A stretch of DNA of 64,000 bases from positions 1 through 64,000 of the forward strand of contig NZ_BSOS01000041.1 of the NCBI RefSeq assembly GCF_030160635.1. The letters run 5' to 3'. The notes beneath the pieces are model-generated. The model made no database searches and was not told where the DNA came from. It saw nothing but the letters and a program-made list of their open reading frames with translations. Numbering within the stretch: the stretch's first letter is position 1; every line of letters begins with the position of its first letter. The translations under genes were made by a program, and so were the position numbers. Shown here piece after piece: positions 54,153 to 62,697 of this stretch. Source of the stretch: Acidocella aquatica (GTDB lineage: Bacteria; Pseudomonadota; Alphaproteobacteria; Acetobacterales; Acetobacteraceae).

Positions 54153-55520
54153 CTACTTGGGGGGCGTCTTTGCTCCGACAACCCTGGTCTGACTACGCAG
54201 GGTGACGAATTCTTCCGCCGCGGTGGGGTGGATGCCGATGGTGCGGTCGAAGTCGGCCTTGGTCGCCCCGGCGGTGATGGCGATGGCGATGCCCTGCATG
54301 ATCTCCGGCGCGTCTTCGCCCAGCATATGCGCGCCGATGATTTTATCGGTGGCGGCGTCGGCCAGCAGTTTCATGATGGTTTTGCGCGGGCGGCGCGAGA
54401 GGGCGTGGCGCATGGGGGTGAAGCGGGTGAGGAAGATTTTGGTCTCGCCGCGCGCGGCGGCTTGCTCTTCGGTGAGGCCGACCGTGGCGACCGGCGGGAT
54501 GGAGAAGACCGCCGTGGGGACATTCTCCAGGCTGATGCTGCGGGGATTGTTGCCAAAGAGCGTGTCGGCCAGGGCGTGGCCCTCGGCGGTGGCGACGGGG
54601 GTGAGGTTCAGGCGGTCGGTCACATCGCCGATGGCGTAGATGTTGGGGGTGGAGGTGGTGAGGTTTTCGTCAATATGGATGGCGCCGGAGGGAGTGGTTT
54701 TGACGCCCGCGGCGGCGAGGTTGAGGCCGGAGACGTTGGGCGCGCGGCCGGTGGCGAAAAAGACGAGGTCCACCTCCAGCGCGCTGCCATCGGAGAGGGT
54801 GATGTGTTTGGCGCCGTTCACCGCGCGGATGGAATGCGGCGTGGTGCCGGGGTGGAGGGTGACGCCGTTTTGCGCCAGCTCCTCGGCGAGGCCGGAGCGG
54901 ATGTCGGCATCGAACCCGCGCAGGGGCAGGGGCTGGCGGTAGATGAGGTGGGTTTGCGCGCCCAGCCCGGCGAACACACCCGCGAATTCCACAGCGATGT
55001 AGCCGCTGCCGAGGATGGCGACGCGCTTTGGCATGGCGGGGAGGTAGAAGGCGTCATCGGAGACGATGGCCAGCTCCGCGCCGGGGATGGGCAGGCTGGT
55101 GGGGTGGCCGCCGGTGGCGATGACGATTTTTTCGGCCGTGATCCGCCGGCCGCCGACATCGAGCGTATGGGAGTCGATAAAGCTGGCTTTGGCCTCGAAG
55201 ATAGTGGCACCGGCCTGGTCAAGCAGGCGCTTGTAGATGCCGTTGAGGCGGGTGATCTCAGTGTCCTTGGCGGCGAGCAGGGCGGACCAGTCATGCTTGC
55301 CTTTGGGCGTGTCCCAGCCGAAGCCGCGCGCGTCTTGCGCCAGGGCGCCGTATTCCGCCGCCATGACCAGGAATTTTTTCGGCACGCAGCCGATGTTGAC
55401 GCAGGTGCCGCCCCAGAAGCGGGATTCGGCAACGCCGGTGCGCGCGCCATGCCCCGCGGCAATGCGCGCGCAGCGCACGCCGGCCGAGCCGCCGCCGATC
55501 ACGAAAAGGTCAAAATCCAC
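54153..55520 (-). CDS. gor: Glutathione-disulfide reductase
   Basis: 455 residues from a GTG start with AGGAG six bases upstream. FAD motif VIGGGSAGVRCARIAAG, redox-active WGGTCVNIGCVPKKF, NADPH motif ILGSGYIAVEFAGVFAGLG, ARAPN-type GRAPNVSGLNL, and the C-terminal interface TIGIHPTAAEEFVTL with the catalytic His. The open frame extends 72 codons further upstream, but that part is Arg/His-rich and unlike any reductase. It reduces GSSG with NADPH, which fits the transhydrogenase in this window. Confidence 0.93.
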   Translation of the reverse strand: MDFDLFVIGGGSAGVRCARIAAGHGARTGVAESRFWGGTCVNIGCVPKKFLVMAAEYGALAQDARGFGWDTPKGKHDWSALLAAKDTEITRLNGIYKRLLDQAGATIFEAKASFIDSHTLDVGGRRITAEKIVIATGGHPTSLPIPGAELAIVSDDAFYLPAMPKRVAILGSGYIAVEFAGVFAGLGAQTHLIYRQPLPLRGFDADIRSGLAEELAQNGVTLHPGTTPHSIRAVNGAKHITLSDGSALEVDLVFFATGRAPNVSGLNLAAAGVKTTPSGAIHIDENLTTSTPNIYAIGDVTDRLNLTPVATAEGHALADTLFGNNPRSISLENVPTAVFSIPPVATVGLTEEQAAARGETKIFLTRFTPMRHALSRRPRKTIMKLLADAATDKIIGAHMLGEDAPEIMQGIAIAITAGATKADFDRTIGIHPTAAEEFVTLRSQTRVVGAKTPPK

Positions 55521-55865
55521 GCTGTACTCCTGAACTGAAATTAGGCGCCGCGCCGCGCGGCGGCGGCTTTGGCCGGGGTAATGAGAATGGAGGCGGTGTG
55601 GCGCAAGGATTTCGCTATTGGGAAAAAGCGGTTGGGGGTGGCGCCTTTTACGAAGGAGGCAACCCAGCCGGTGACATAACTGCCCTCCATGCTGCCCACA
55701 TGTCCACGAATTGCCATCGTCCGGTTTGGTCTCCAAGCTTGGGCCAGGGCTTGGGCACCCGGGCGGGTCTGCGCCTGTTCTCTATTATCACCGGGTCTGG
55801 CTCAAGTCCTAAATACGAATTTTCCGGCAAAAGCGGTTGTCACGCGTGCGCGGCGCCGTGGAGGT
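55521..55865. other. 345-bp gap without a recognisable gene
   Basis: The gap lies between the gor start and the TetR stop. Open frames cross it on both strands, but none has a convincing start or a familiar sequence. It should hold the gor promoter and the end of the ald operon transcript. I see no clear terminator in it. Confidence 0.5.
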
Positions 55866-56549
55866 TTAGGTTTTGGGTAACTGCCGGGCTTTGGCGGCGG
55901 GGGTGACGCCGATCATCTGCAGCAATTGGTTGAGCACGTCATCGGCATTGAAGCGCGAGGCGTCGAACCATTTGTAGATCCAGAAGGTGGCGCCGAAGAT
56001 GGCCTGGGTGGCGACGAATTCATCGATCGGCGGCAGGATGCCGGCGATGATCGCGCGGCGGATGCTTTTATAGAAATAGCCAGAGTAGACCGCGAGTTTT
56101 TTGGCCAGCGCGGCGCGGAGCTGTTTATCTTCGAGGGTTGGCTGGTGGTCGAAGAAATAGCGGTAGAAATCCATCTCGCCGGTGACCTGGGTTACCTGAT
56201 GGCGCATCAGCTGCACCAGGCATTCATAGGGGTCCGGCTCCTCGGCGATTTTGGCGAGGAGGATGAGCTGTTCGTCGGCGCGTTGGGAGGCAAGCTCGAA
56301 GAACAGATGCGCCTTGGAGGGGAAGTAGTAATACAGCGAGGGTTTGCTCAGGCCGGTTTCACGCGCCACGTCGTCCAGCGAGGCGTTGGCGTAGCCTTTT
56401 TGCACGAACACGTTACGCGCGGCCTGGAGAATTTCCTCGCGGCGGGTGGCGTAGAGTTCCGAGGGCACGGCGTGCGAGGGCCGTCCGCGCCCGCGCTTGG
56501 GCGGGGCGGGAAGGGTTTGCAGCTCCAGGGGCAGGCCGTCGGTAGTCAT
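55866..56549 (-). CDS. TetR/AcrR-family transcriptional regulator
   Basis: 227 residues. A basic Pro/Arg-rich N-terminal tail (about 1–30) precedes the helix-turn-helix (EEILQAARNVFVQKGYANAS, DVARETGLSKPSLYYYFPSK). The rest is a ligand-binding helical domain. It is the last gene of the ald–reductase–tetR operon, 18 bp after the reductase, and so probably autoregulates and controls the divergent monooxygenase operon via the operator-like sites between 59162 and 59308. The ligand is probably the hydrocarbon or an oxidation product (inference). Confidence 0.9.
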   Translation of the reverse strand: MTTDGLPLELQTLPAPPKRGRGRPSHAVPSELYATRREEILQAARNVFVQKGYANASLDDVARETGLSKPSLYYYFPSKAHLFFELASQRADEQLILLAKIAEEPDPYECLVQLMRHQVTQVTGEMDFYRYFFDHQPTLEDKQLRAALAKKLAVYSGYFYKSIRRAIIAGILPPIDEFVATQAIFGATFWIYKWFDASRFNADDVLNQLLQMIGVTPAAKARQLPKT

Positions 56550-56567
56550 AGGGTTGTGCGTGCTCCC

Positions 56568-57629
56568 TTATTTGGCGGCGTGGCTGGAATCGGTGAATTT
56601 ATCATAATGGATGGCTTCCAGCGGTAAGCCAAGAGCGGTGAGGGCGGTGACGGCGGCGTCGATCATCGGTGGGGGGCCGCACATGTATGCTTGTGTGGCG
56701 GTGGCTTGAGCCGCGGGAATGAATTCGGGCAGCATGCCGGTGAAGAAGCCGCGCCTGCCGGTCCAGCCGCTATCGGCGGGTTCGTCGCTCAGCACGGGGA
56801 GGAAGGTGAATTCGTCCTGCCAGGTGTTCTTGATCTCCTCGATCTGGTCGAGCGCATAGAGGTCGGCCTGGGTGCGGGCGCCGAACAGCAGGACGCAGCG
56901 GCGGCGCAGGCGGTTTTTGCGGGCGTCGTGCAGCAGGCTGAGCAGGGGGGCGAGGCCGCTGCCGCCGGCCATGCAGATGATCGGGCCTTCGCCGCCGCGC
57001 AGGAAGAAATGGCCGTGCGGGCCGGTGAGCTCAAACGTGGTGTTTTGCAGCGCGCCGGTGAAGAGTTTATCGGTGAAGGCGCCGCCGGGGACCTTGCGGA
57101 TGTAGAAGGTGAGCTCGCGCCGGCCGCCCCGCTCGGGCGCGGTGGCGAAGGAATAGGAGCGCCCGGCCAGGGCCGGCAGGTTGAGGCTGGCATATTGCCC
57201 GGCGACATAGGGCATGGCGCGGTCGATCTCGACGGTGAGGGCGAGGATGTCATGCGTGAGGGGCTCTTGGCGGGTAATCTGGCCGGTGTAGGTTTCAGGC
57301 TCGGGCAGATTGTCGCCCGCGGTTTCGACCTTCACGGTGATGGGGGATTTCAGCCGTGCCTGACAGGCGAGGATGTAGCCGGCGGCGAGTTCCTCGCGCG
57401 AAAGGGTGTAGCCGAAATCGGTGATGGCGGAGACCTTGCCCTCGGTTAGCCGGCACTTGCAGGAGCCGCAGGTGCCGACTGTGCAGTTGTGGGGGAAGGG
57501 GATGTTTTGCGCGAGCGCGGCCTCCAGCAATGTCTGGCTTGAGCTGACCGGGAATTCGGCGCCCCAGGGGTTAACATGGGCAACATGGGGCGCTGAACCG
57601 GAGAACAGCTTTTTGAAAAAACCAGACAT
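56568..57629 (-). CDS. Ferredoxin–NAD(P)H reductase of a monooxygenase (XylA/CymAb-like)
   Basis: 353 residues. N-terminal plant-type 2Fe-2S ferredoxin with Cys49, 54, 57 and 89 (NCTVGTCGSCKCRLTEG, then ILACQARL). FAD-binding domain with GRSYSFATAPERGG (RxYS motif) and NAD(P)H domain with ICMAGGSGLAPLLSLLHDA and the terminal YDKFTDS. It should pass electrons from NAD(P)H to the membrane di-iron monooxygenase at 59417. Size and domain order match XylA and CymAb. It lies 9 bp after the aldehyde dehydrogenase. Confidence 0.9.
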   Translation of the reverse strand: MSGFFKKLFSGSAPHVAHVNPWGAEFPVSSSQTLLEAALAQNIPFPHNCTVGTCGSCKCRLTEGKVSAITDFGYTLSREELAAGYILACQARLKSPITVKVETAGDNLPEPETYTGQITRQEPLTHDILALTVEIDRAMPYVAGQYASLNLPALAGRSYSFATAPERGGRRELTFYIRKVPGGAFTDKLFTGALQNTTFELTGPHGHFFLRGGEGPIICMAGGSGLAPLLSLLHDARKNRLRRRCVLLFGARTQADLYALDQIEEIKNTWQDEFTFLPVLSDEPADSGWTGRRGFFTGMLPEFIPAAQATATQAYMCGPPPMIDAAVTALTALGLPLEAIHYDKFTDSSHAAK

Positions 57630-57638
57630 TGACGGGCC

Positions 57639-59060
57639 TTATCGCGTTATCATGGCGGCGAGGTATTGCTGCATCGGCTCGCCGTAGGGCGGGCGCAGGG
57701 CGTATTCGGCCTCGATGGCCTTGCCCTGGCGGTAGATCGCGCGGGCGTGGGAGAAGGTGCGGAAACCGGCCTGGCCGTGATAGGCGCCCATGCCCGAAGC
57801 ACCGACGCCGCCGAAGGGCATTGTCTCGGAGAAGGCGTGGGTCATGCAGTCGTTTACGGTCACGCCGCCGGAGATGGTGTTGCTGAGAACCTGGTGTTCC
57901 TCGGCGGGGTCCTGGCCAAAGTAGTAGAGCGCCAGGGGGCGGTCGCGCTTGTTCACAAAGTCGATCGCTTCGCCGACATGGCGGTAGGTGAGCACGGGCA
58001 GCAGGGGGCCGAAAATTTCCTCCTGCATGATCCTGGAATCCTCCGGCGGCTGGACGACCAGGGTGGGCGGCAGGCGGTGGACGTTTTGCGCGGTGAAATC
58101 TTCGTTCGCCGGGTTGATTTCGACGATGCGCGCGCCGCGCTCCCTGGCGTCGGAGAGGTAGGATTGCAGGCGGGCGTGGTGGCGCTCGTTGATGATGGCG
58201 GTGTAGCCGGGGTTGTTCGCCAAAGTAGGGAACATGTTGCCGACGGCCGTGGTGGCGGCGGTGATGAAGCGCTCCAGCGAATGTTCGGGGATGAAGACAT
58301 AGTCGGGTGCGAGGCAGATCTGCCCGGCGTTGAGGGTCTTGATGGTCATGATGCGGGCGGCGGCGTCTTCGACCGAGGCGCATTGCGAGACGATGACCGG
58401 GGATTTGCCGCCGAGTTCCAGCGTGACCGGGACGAGGTTGGCGGCGGCGGCGCGCATGACATGGCGGCCGACCGAGGTGCTGCCGGTGTAGAGCAGATGG
58501 TCAAACGCCAGGGTGGAGAATTCCGCCGCGACATCCGGCCCGCCGAGCACGACGGCGATTTCGCTCTCGTTGAAGGCGGCGCCGATGAGCCGGGCGATGA
58601 GCGCGGAGGTGGCGGGGGTGAGCTCGGATGGTTTGATGATGCAACGGTTGCCCGCGGCGACGATGCCGGCCAGCGGGGCGAAGGTGAGGTTGACCGGGAA
58701 GTTCCAGGGGCTGAGCATGCCGACCACGCCAAGGGGAACGTATTCGACGCGGGCCTGGGCATCGGGGAACATGCCGGCATGGGCTTCCGGCTGCATCCAT
58801 TTGGCCAGATTGTCGCGGGCGAATTTAAGTTCGTTGATGCTGCCCAGGACATCGGCCAACAGGGTGAGTTCGCGGGTGCGGCTGCCGAAATCACGGGTGA
58901 TGGTGTCGGCGATTTCGTCCTTGTTGTCGGCCAGCATGGCAATCAGCCGGTTTAGCCAGCCGATGCGCTCATCGGCGGAGAGGATGCCATGCGCGAGGCT
59001 GGCCTGCTTCTGGGTTTGCAGCAGGGCGTGCATGCGGGCGATTTCGGGGGCGGTTTTCAT
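57639..59060 (-). CDS. Aldehyde dehydrogenase (coniferyl-aldehyde/aromatic aldehyde type)
   Basis: 473 residues. NAD site SPWNFPVNLTFAPLAG, KPSELTP, TGSTSVGRHVM, LELGGKSPVIV with the catalytic Glu, and the nucleophile Cys in NAGQICLAPDY; C-terminal MPFGGVGASGMGAYHG. This is the short, membrane-friendly class related to coniferyl aldehyde dehydrogenase and fatty aldehyde dehydrogenases. An excellent AAGGAGG lies 8 bp before the ATG. First gene of the operon with the reductase and TetR. Expected to oxidise the aldehyde made from the monooxygenase product. Confidence 0.92.
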   Translation of the reverse strand: MKTAPEIARMHALLQTQKQASLAHGILSADERIGWLNRLIAMLADNKDEIADTITRDFGSRTRELTLLADVLGSINELKFARDNLAKWMQPEAHAGMFPDAQARVEYVPLGVVGMLSPWNFPVNLTFAPLAGIVAAGNRCIIKPSELTPATSALIARLIGAAFNESEIAVVLGGPDVAAEFSTLAFDHLLYTGSTSVGRHVMRAAAANLVPVTLELGGKSPVIVSQCASVEDAAARIMTIKTLNAGQICLAPDYVFIPEHSLERFITAATTAVGNMFPTLANNPGYTAIINERHHARLQSYLSDARERGARIVEINPANEDFTAQNVHRLPPTLVVQPPEDSRIMQEEIFGPLLPVLTYRHVGEAIDFVNKRDRPLALYYFGQDPAEEHQVLSNTISGGVTVNDCMTHAFSETMPFGGVGASGMGAYHGQAGFRTFSHARAIYRQGKAIEAEYALRPPYGEPMQQYLAAMITR

Positions 59061-59161
59061 ATGGTTGTCCTCCTTTTGGTTGACCGCAATTGAGCCGGGA
59101 ACGCTGCGGCGCGAGCCAAACTTTAGGCTGGTGACGCGTTAGAATTCATCGACGAAACGGA

Positions 59162-59189
59162 TATTGTTCGACTGTTGGTCGACATAATA
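59162..59189. promoter_or_regulatory. Candidate TetR operator, left site
   Basis: An interrupted inverted repeat, TATTGTTCGAC and GTCGACATAATA, around a short centre. It shares TGGTCGACA with the right site, where the element is in reverse. It lies ~100 bp upstream of the aldehyde dehydrogenase, where it could cover that promoter. Confidence 0.5.
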
Positions 59190-59286
59190 GAAGCGAGCGC
59201 GGGCGGGTTGCAAGGGCCGGGCGGGGAATAGCAGAAAAATAACCCGGCGGGGGATTTTTAGCTTGCGGATTTACCTGCGAACTAAT

Positions 59287-59308
59287 ATTGTCGACCACAA
59301 GACGATAA
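59287..59308. promoter_or_regulatory. Candidate TetR operator, right site
   Basis: TATTGTCGACCACAAGACGATA contains TGTCGACCA, the reverse complement of the TGGTCGACA core in the left site, and has its own weak dyad (TATTGTC/GACGATA). It lies 109 bp before the monooxygenase start. I see no gene in the 356-bp divergent gap that holds both sites. Confidence 0.5.
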
Positions 59309-59416
59309 AAATAGATGGGCGTTCGGCTTTTGCTGGATGGGTTGCGTTGAGGTTTTGGCGGATGCGCTCACCATGCGGGCTGAATTTTTGGAAATGCTTT
59401 AGGGAGTCATGAGTCC

Positions 59417-60532
59417 ATGCTGGAATATGCCAGTTATTACGTTGCGGTCGTTGTGCAGTTGCTGACCGCCTATGGGTTTTATCTTGGTGGTGACTGGGTG
59501 TTTATGGGCATCGCCAGTTTTCCGGTGTTTGCCGTGGTGGATGCGGTTTTGCCGAACGATATGGCGGCGCGGAAAATGAACAGCCATTTCTGGGCGAATG
59601 TGCCGGTGTGGATTTGCACGCTGCTCGCGCCGGCGTTGTATTTGGCCGCCGCATGGCGCGTCGGGCAGGGAACGCTGGATGGCCTGCAGATCGCCGGTTC
59701 AATCTTCAGCCTTGCCTGGCTTTCGGTGGTGCCGCTGGTGCCCTCGGCGCATGAACTCTATCACCAGCGCGGCGTGCTGCAGCGGTTTGTGGGGCGTTAC
59801 GCGCAGGTTTGTTATCTTGATTGCACGCGCGAGATCGCGCATGTCATCGGCCACCATATTGATGTGGCGACGGGCAAGGATAGCGATACCGCGCGCCGTG
59901 GCGTCAGCCTTTATGCCTTTACCCTGCCTGCGGTGATTGAAAGCTCGCTGGCCGCCTGGAAGGTGGAGAGCGATGCGCTGGAGAAGCGCGGCAAGGGACG
60001 CTGGTCGATTGGGCACCGGCTGTACAAGGCGATATTGGCGCAGGTGATTTTCCAAACGGTTGTGTATTTGATCGGTGGGATTGATGCCGTGCTGGTTGCG
60101 CTCGCGGCCATGATGATTGCGCGTTGCTGGGCGGAATGCTTCAACTACTTCCAGCATTATGGGCTGGTGCGCGTTGAAGGCGCGCCGATTGCCAAGCGGC
60201 ATGTGTGGAACCACATGGGCTGGCTGACGCGCCGGATGGGCTGGGAAATTACCAACCATGCCGATCATCACCTCGATTCCTACCTGCCGTATTACAAGCT
60301 GACCCCGGATATGACGGCGATACGGATGCCCAACGTGTTCATCTGCTTTCTGGCGGCGTTGATCCCGCCTGTGTGGACCGGCATGATCGTCAAGCCGGCG
60401 CTCAAGCGCTGGGATTTGGAGTTTGCCACGGCGGAGGAGCGTAAGCTGGCGCGGGCGCAGAATCTGGCGGTGGGCTGGCCGGATTGGTTCGATGACGCCA
60501 CGGTTGCCGCGGGGCAGGCGCAGCCTGCTTAG
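59417..60532 (+). CDS. Membrane di-iron monooxygenase (XylM/CymAa/AlkB family)
   Basis: 371 residues, the length of XylM rather than the ~400 of AlkB. About six membrane segments. The eight-His metal site is complete: HELYH (112–116), HVIGHH (142–147), NYFQHYGL (His 247) and HADHH (281–285). The AlkB signature NYxEHYG appears with Gln for Glu. It should hydroxylate or epoxidise a hydrocarbon at the membrane, fed by the reductase of the divergent operon. AGGGAG precedes the ATG. First gene of the right-hand operon. Confidence 0.9.
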   Translation: MLEYASYYVAVVVQLLTAYGFYLGGDWVFMGIASFPVFAVVDAVLPNDMAARKMNSHFWANVPVWICTLLAPALYLAAAWRVGQGTLDGLQIAGSIFSLAWLSVVPLVPSAHELYHQRGVLQRFVGRYAQVCYLDCTREIAHVIGHHIDVATGKDSDTARRGVSLYAFTLPAVIESSLAAWKVESDALEKRGKGRWSIGHRLYKAILAQVIFQTVVYLIGGIDAVLVALAAMMIARCWAECFNYFQHYGLVRVEGAPIAKRHVWNHMGWLTRRMGWEITNHADHHLDSYLPYYKLTPDMTAIRMPNVFICFLAALIPPVWTGMIVKPALKRWDLEFATAEERKLARAQNLAVGWPDWFDDATVAAGQAQPA

Positions 60533-60551
60533 CGCGACGGTTTGACGCGAT

Positions 60552-60577
60552 GATCCGCAGGGCGGTCTCTGCGGATC
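60552..60577 (+). terminator. Hairpin after the monooxygenase gene
   Basis: GATCCGCAG/CTGCGGATC with an 8-base loop, 20 bp past the stop. There is no T-run; an AT-rich stretch (two CATAATAAAA-like units) follows before the next ribosome site, so there may be partial termination and a further promoter. Confidence 0.5.
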
Positions 60578-60630
60578 GATTTGCGCGACTCATAATAAAA
60601 TATTCATAATAAAACACGAGGGGATTTCAG

Positions 60631-61341
60631 ATGATGTCAGACCGGACAAGCCTGAAATGGCAGTGGGTTGCGTCGGCCAGTGGCATAGGTTTTGTGTTTT
60701 TCTACACGATTTTTTTTGGTTATTATGGGCATAATCTGCCGCCTGTTTCGGCGGCGTTGAGTGCCGATGATCTGGCCGCGTTTTATCATGCCAATGGCAG
60801 TGCGATTTTGTTTGGCCAGACCATGGCGGCATTTTTTGGGATTTTGTGGGTGCCGTGGACGGCGCAGCTCACCGTGGTGATGTTGCGCATTGAGGGCAAG
60901 AGCCCGGTGCTGACGTGGATTCAGTTGATCGGTGGGATTCTCACGGCGTGGGTCGTGGTGTTCTGCCCCTCGATCTGGGTGACATGCGCATACCGCACGG
61001 ATATCGACCCGAATTCGCTGCGTGCGCTGAATGATCTGGGATATCTGATGTTCAACATCACTTATATGGGCACGACCTTGCAGGCTGTGGCGGCGGGGGT
61101 TGTTGGCCTCGCGGACAGGAGCGAGCATCCGCTATTTCCGCGCTGGGTGAGCTGGGTGGCGATTTTGGCTGGAATCAGCTTCATTCCCATCACGCTGGAT
61201 CCGTTCTTTAAGTCAGGGCCTTGGTCGTGGAATGGGACAATGAATTTCTGGGCGTGGTTTGGGACGTATTTTGCGTGGATCGTGACCATGAGCTGGTGCA
61301 TGAGTGCCGATGTGTGGCGCAAGCTGAAGGCGGCGGCGTGA
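60631..61341 (+). CDS. Unknown six-helix membrane protein, tandem copy 1
   Basis: 236 residues with about six hydrophobic segments. I do not recognise the family. Conserved between this and the next gene are SLKWQW at the start, GYYGHNLPP, LIGGILTAWVVVFCP, AYRTDIDPN, LFNITYMGTT-like MFNITYMGTT and WVSWVAILAGISFIPIT. It sits between the monooxygenase and an epoxide-isomerase-like gene, so a role in uptake, sensing or turnover of the hydrocarbon is possible, but nothing in the sequence proves it. Local base composition is AT-richer than the housekeeping genes. Confidence 0.75.
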   Translation: MMSDRTSLKWQWVASASGIGFVFFYTIFFGYYGHNLPPVSAALSADDLAAFYHANGSAILFGQTMAAFFGILWVPWTAQLTVVMLRIEGKSPVLTWIQLIGGILTAWVVVFCPSIWVTCAYRTDIDPNSLRALNDLGYLMFNITYMGTTLQAVAAGVVGLADRSEHPLFPRWVSWVAILAGISFIPITLDPFFKSGPWSWNGTMNFWAWFGTYFAWIVTMSWCMSADVWRKLKAAA

Positions 61342-61456
61342 GGCTGGCTTTGATTTTCTTTTAACTAAAGTTAGTTTTTCTGGGGCGGCCCGTGGGATAA
61401 TGCTTTCACGGGCCGTCAGCCGTAATCGGGGCCAGAAAATACGGAGGGTGTGGAAG

Positions 61457-62206
61457 ATGACAGATAAAGCCAGCTTGAAATGGCAGTGGGCCGCCGGGTT
61501 CAGCGGTGTTGCGTTCGCTGTTTTATACGGAATATTCTGGGGATATTTTGGCCATAACATTCCCCCTGCCTCCCCTGCGCTGAGCCCGGCCGCGCTCGCC
61601 GCGTTTTATATTCAGTATCATGGCTCGATCTTGTTTGGTGAATCCATGGGGGCGTTCGTCGGGATTTTATATGGCACCTGGAGCGCGCAGATGGCGCTTG
61701 TGATGTGGAGGATTGAGGGGGCGAACCCGATCTTGACGATTTCGGCGCTCATTGGAGGCATTTTGACCACATGGGTTGTTGTTTTTTGTCCGGCGCTATG
61801 GGCGGCGGCGGCTTATCGCACCGATATCGACCCGAATACGCTGCGGACCCTGAATGACTGCACATTTATTTTGTTTAATATCACCTATATGGGCACCACG
61901 GTGCAGGCCATTTTGGCTGGGATTGTCGGATTGCTTGATAAAGGCGCGCGCAAGGTGTTTCCGGCCTGGGTAAGCTGGTGGGCGATTCTGACTGGGTTGA
62001 GTTTCATCCCCATTACGGCGATGCCGTTTTATACCTCCGGGCCGGTGGCGTGGAATGGGGCGATCACGTTTTGGATTGGCTTTACGACCTTCTTTGTCTG
62101 GATGATCACGATGGGATGGTACATGGCGGTTGAGGCGTCGTACCGGTTGAAGCAGCGGGAAGCTGGCGGCGCGCGCTATGGCGCGAGCGGAAAGGTGGCC
62201 GCATGA
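61457..62206 (+). CDS. Unknown six-helix membrane protein, tandem copy 2
   Basis: 249 residues; more than half identical by eye to the preceding gene along its whole length, with the same conserved blocks (SLKWQW, GYFGHNIPP, LIGGILTTWVVVFCP, AYRTDIDPN, FNITYMGTT). A tandem duplication followed by divergence is the simplest explanation. The C-terminus has an extra ~15 polar residues. The ATG at 61457 gives an N-terminus matching copy 1; an extension to 61400 is rejected. It overlaps the next gene by 4 bp, so it is translationally coupled to the isomerase-like protein. Confidence 0.78.
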   Translation: MTDKASLKWQWAAGFSGVAFAVLYGIFWGYFGHNIPPASPALSPAALAAFYIQYHGSILFGESMGAFVGILYGTWSAQMALVMWRIEGANPILTISALIGGILTTWVVVFCPALWAAAAYRTDIDPNTLRTLNDCTFILFNITYMGTTVQAILAGIVGLLDKGARKVFPAWVSWWAILTGLSFIPITAMPFYTSGPVAWNGAITFWIGFTTFFVWMITMGWYMAVEASYRLKQREAGGARYGASGKVAA

Positions 62207-62694
62207 ACACGATGAATTTTGTGCAGCGCCGGCTGATGGGACATGCGGCGTTGATCATGCTGATTGGTTTTGTGGCTGGTGTGGGCTTGCTGGTTAGCGC
62301 CGTTGGCGGGATTGAGGTGTTGCCGGGCAAGATTATTCCGATTGCGCTGTTCGGCTCTGTACCTGGGTGGACGGCGGCGCATCTGGGCGGGATGCTCAAT
62401 GCGATTTTGATGATCGTGGTCGCGCTGATGTTGCCGGTGTTGGGGTTTTCGTTGAAAACGAGCGGGAATTTAGGCCTGATGCTGATTGGCACGGGCTGGG
62501 CGAATACGTTGTTTTATTGGGCATCGCTGCTCAGCCCGAACCAGGCGCTGACGTTTGGCGCCAACCGGTTTGGGCCGGCGAGCATGATCGCGGTGCTGGG
62601 GTTGTTGCCGGCGCTGGTGTTTGTTGTTGTCGCCATCGTGGCTTTTGTAATGATTGCACGCCAGGCTTTCCGGCCGGGCTCAAGGGAAGTCTGA
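62203..62694 (+). CDS. Styrene-oxide-isomerase-like membrane protein (StyC family)
   Basis: 163 residues, four membrane helices, matching the size of StyC (about 169). Against StyC as I recall it, the following line up: MGHAALIML / AGHGILMIF, GVGL, VGGIEVLPGKII / VGGFEIIPGYII, AAHLGGMLN / RAHSGPALN, SPNQALTFGANRFGP / SPNRGLTFGPNQFGP. His60, Asn66 and Tyr105 correspond to the haem-ligand His58, Asn64 and Tyr103 of StyC; the StyC Asp95 position is Thr97 here. StyC turns an epoxide into an aldehyde (Meinwald rearrangement). Coupled by overlap to the gene before it. Substrate unknown. Confidence 0.8.
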   Translation: MNTMNFVQRRLMGHAALIMLIGFVAGVGLLVSAVGGIEVLPGKIIPIALFGSVPGWTAAHLGGMLNAILMIVVALMLPVLGFSLKTSGNLGLMLIGTGWANTLFYWASLLSPNQALTFGANRFGPASMIAVLGLLPALVFVVVAIVAFVMIARQAFRPGSREV

Positions 62695-62697
62695 TAG

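Noticed and set aside
53526-55538. 670-codon plus-strand frame across DAHP synthase and glutathione reductase
   Set aside because: Runs antisense through two well-supported genes; low-complexity Gly/Ala/Asp/Val-rich.
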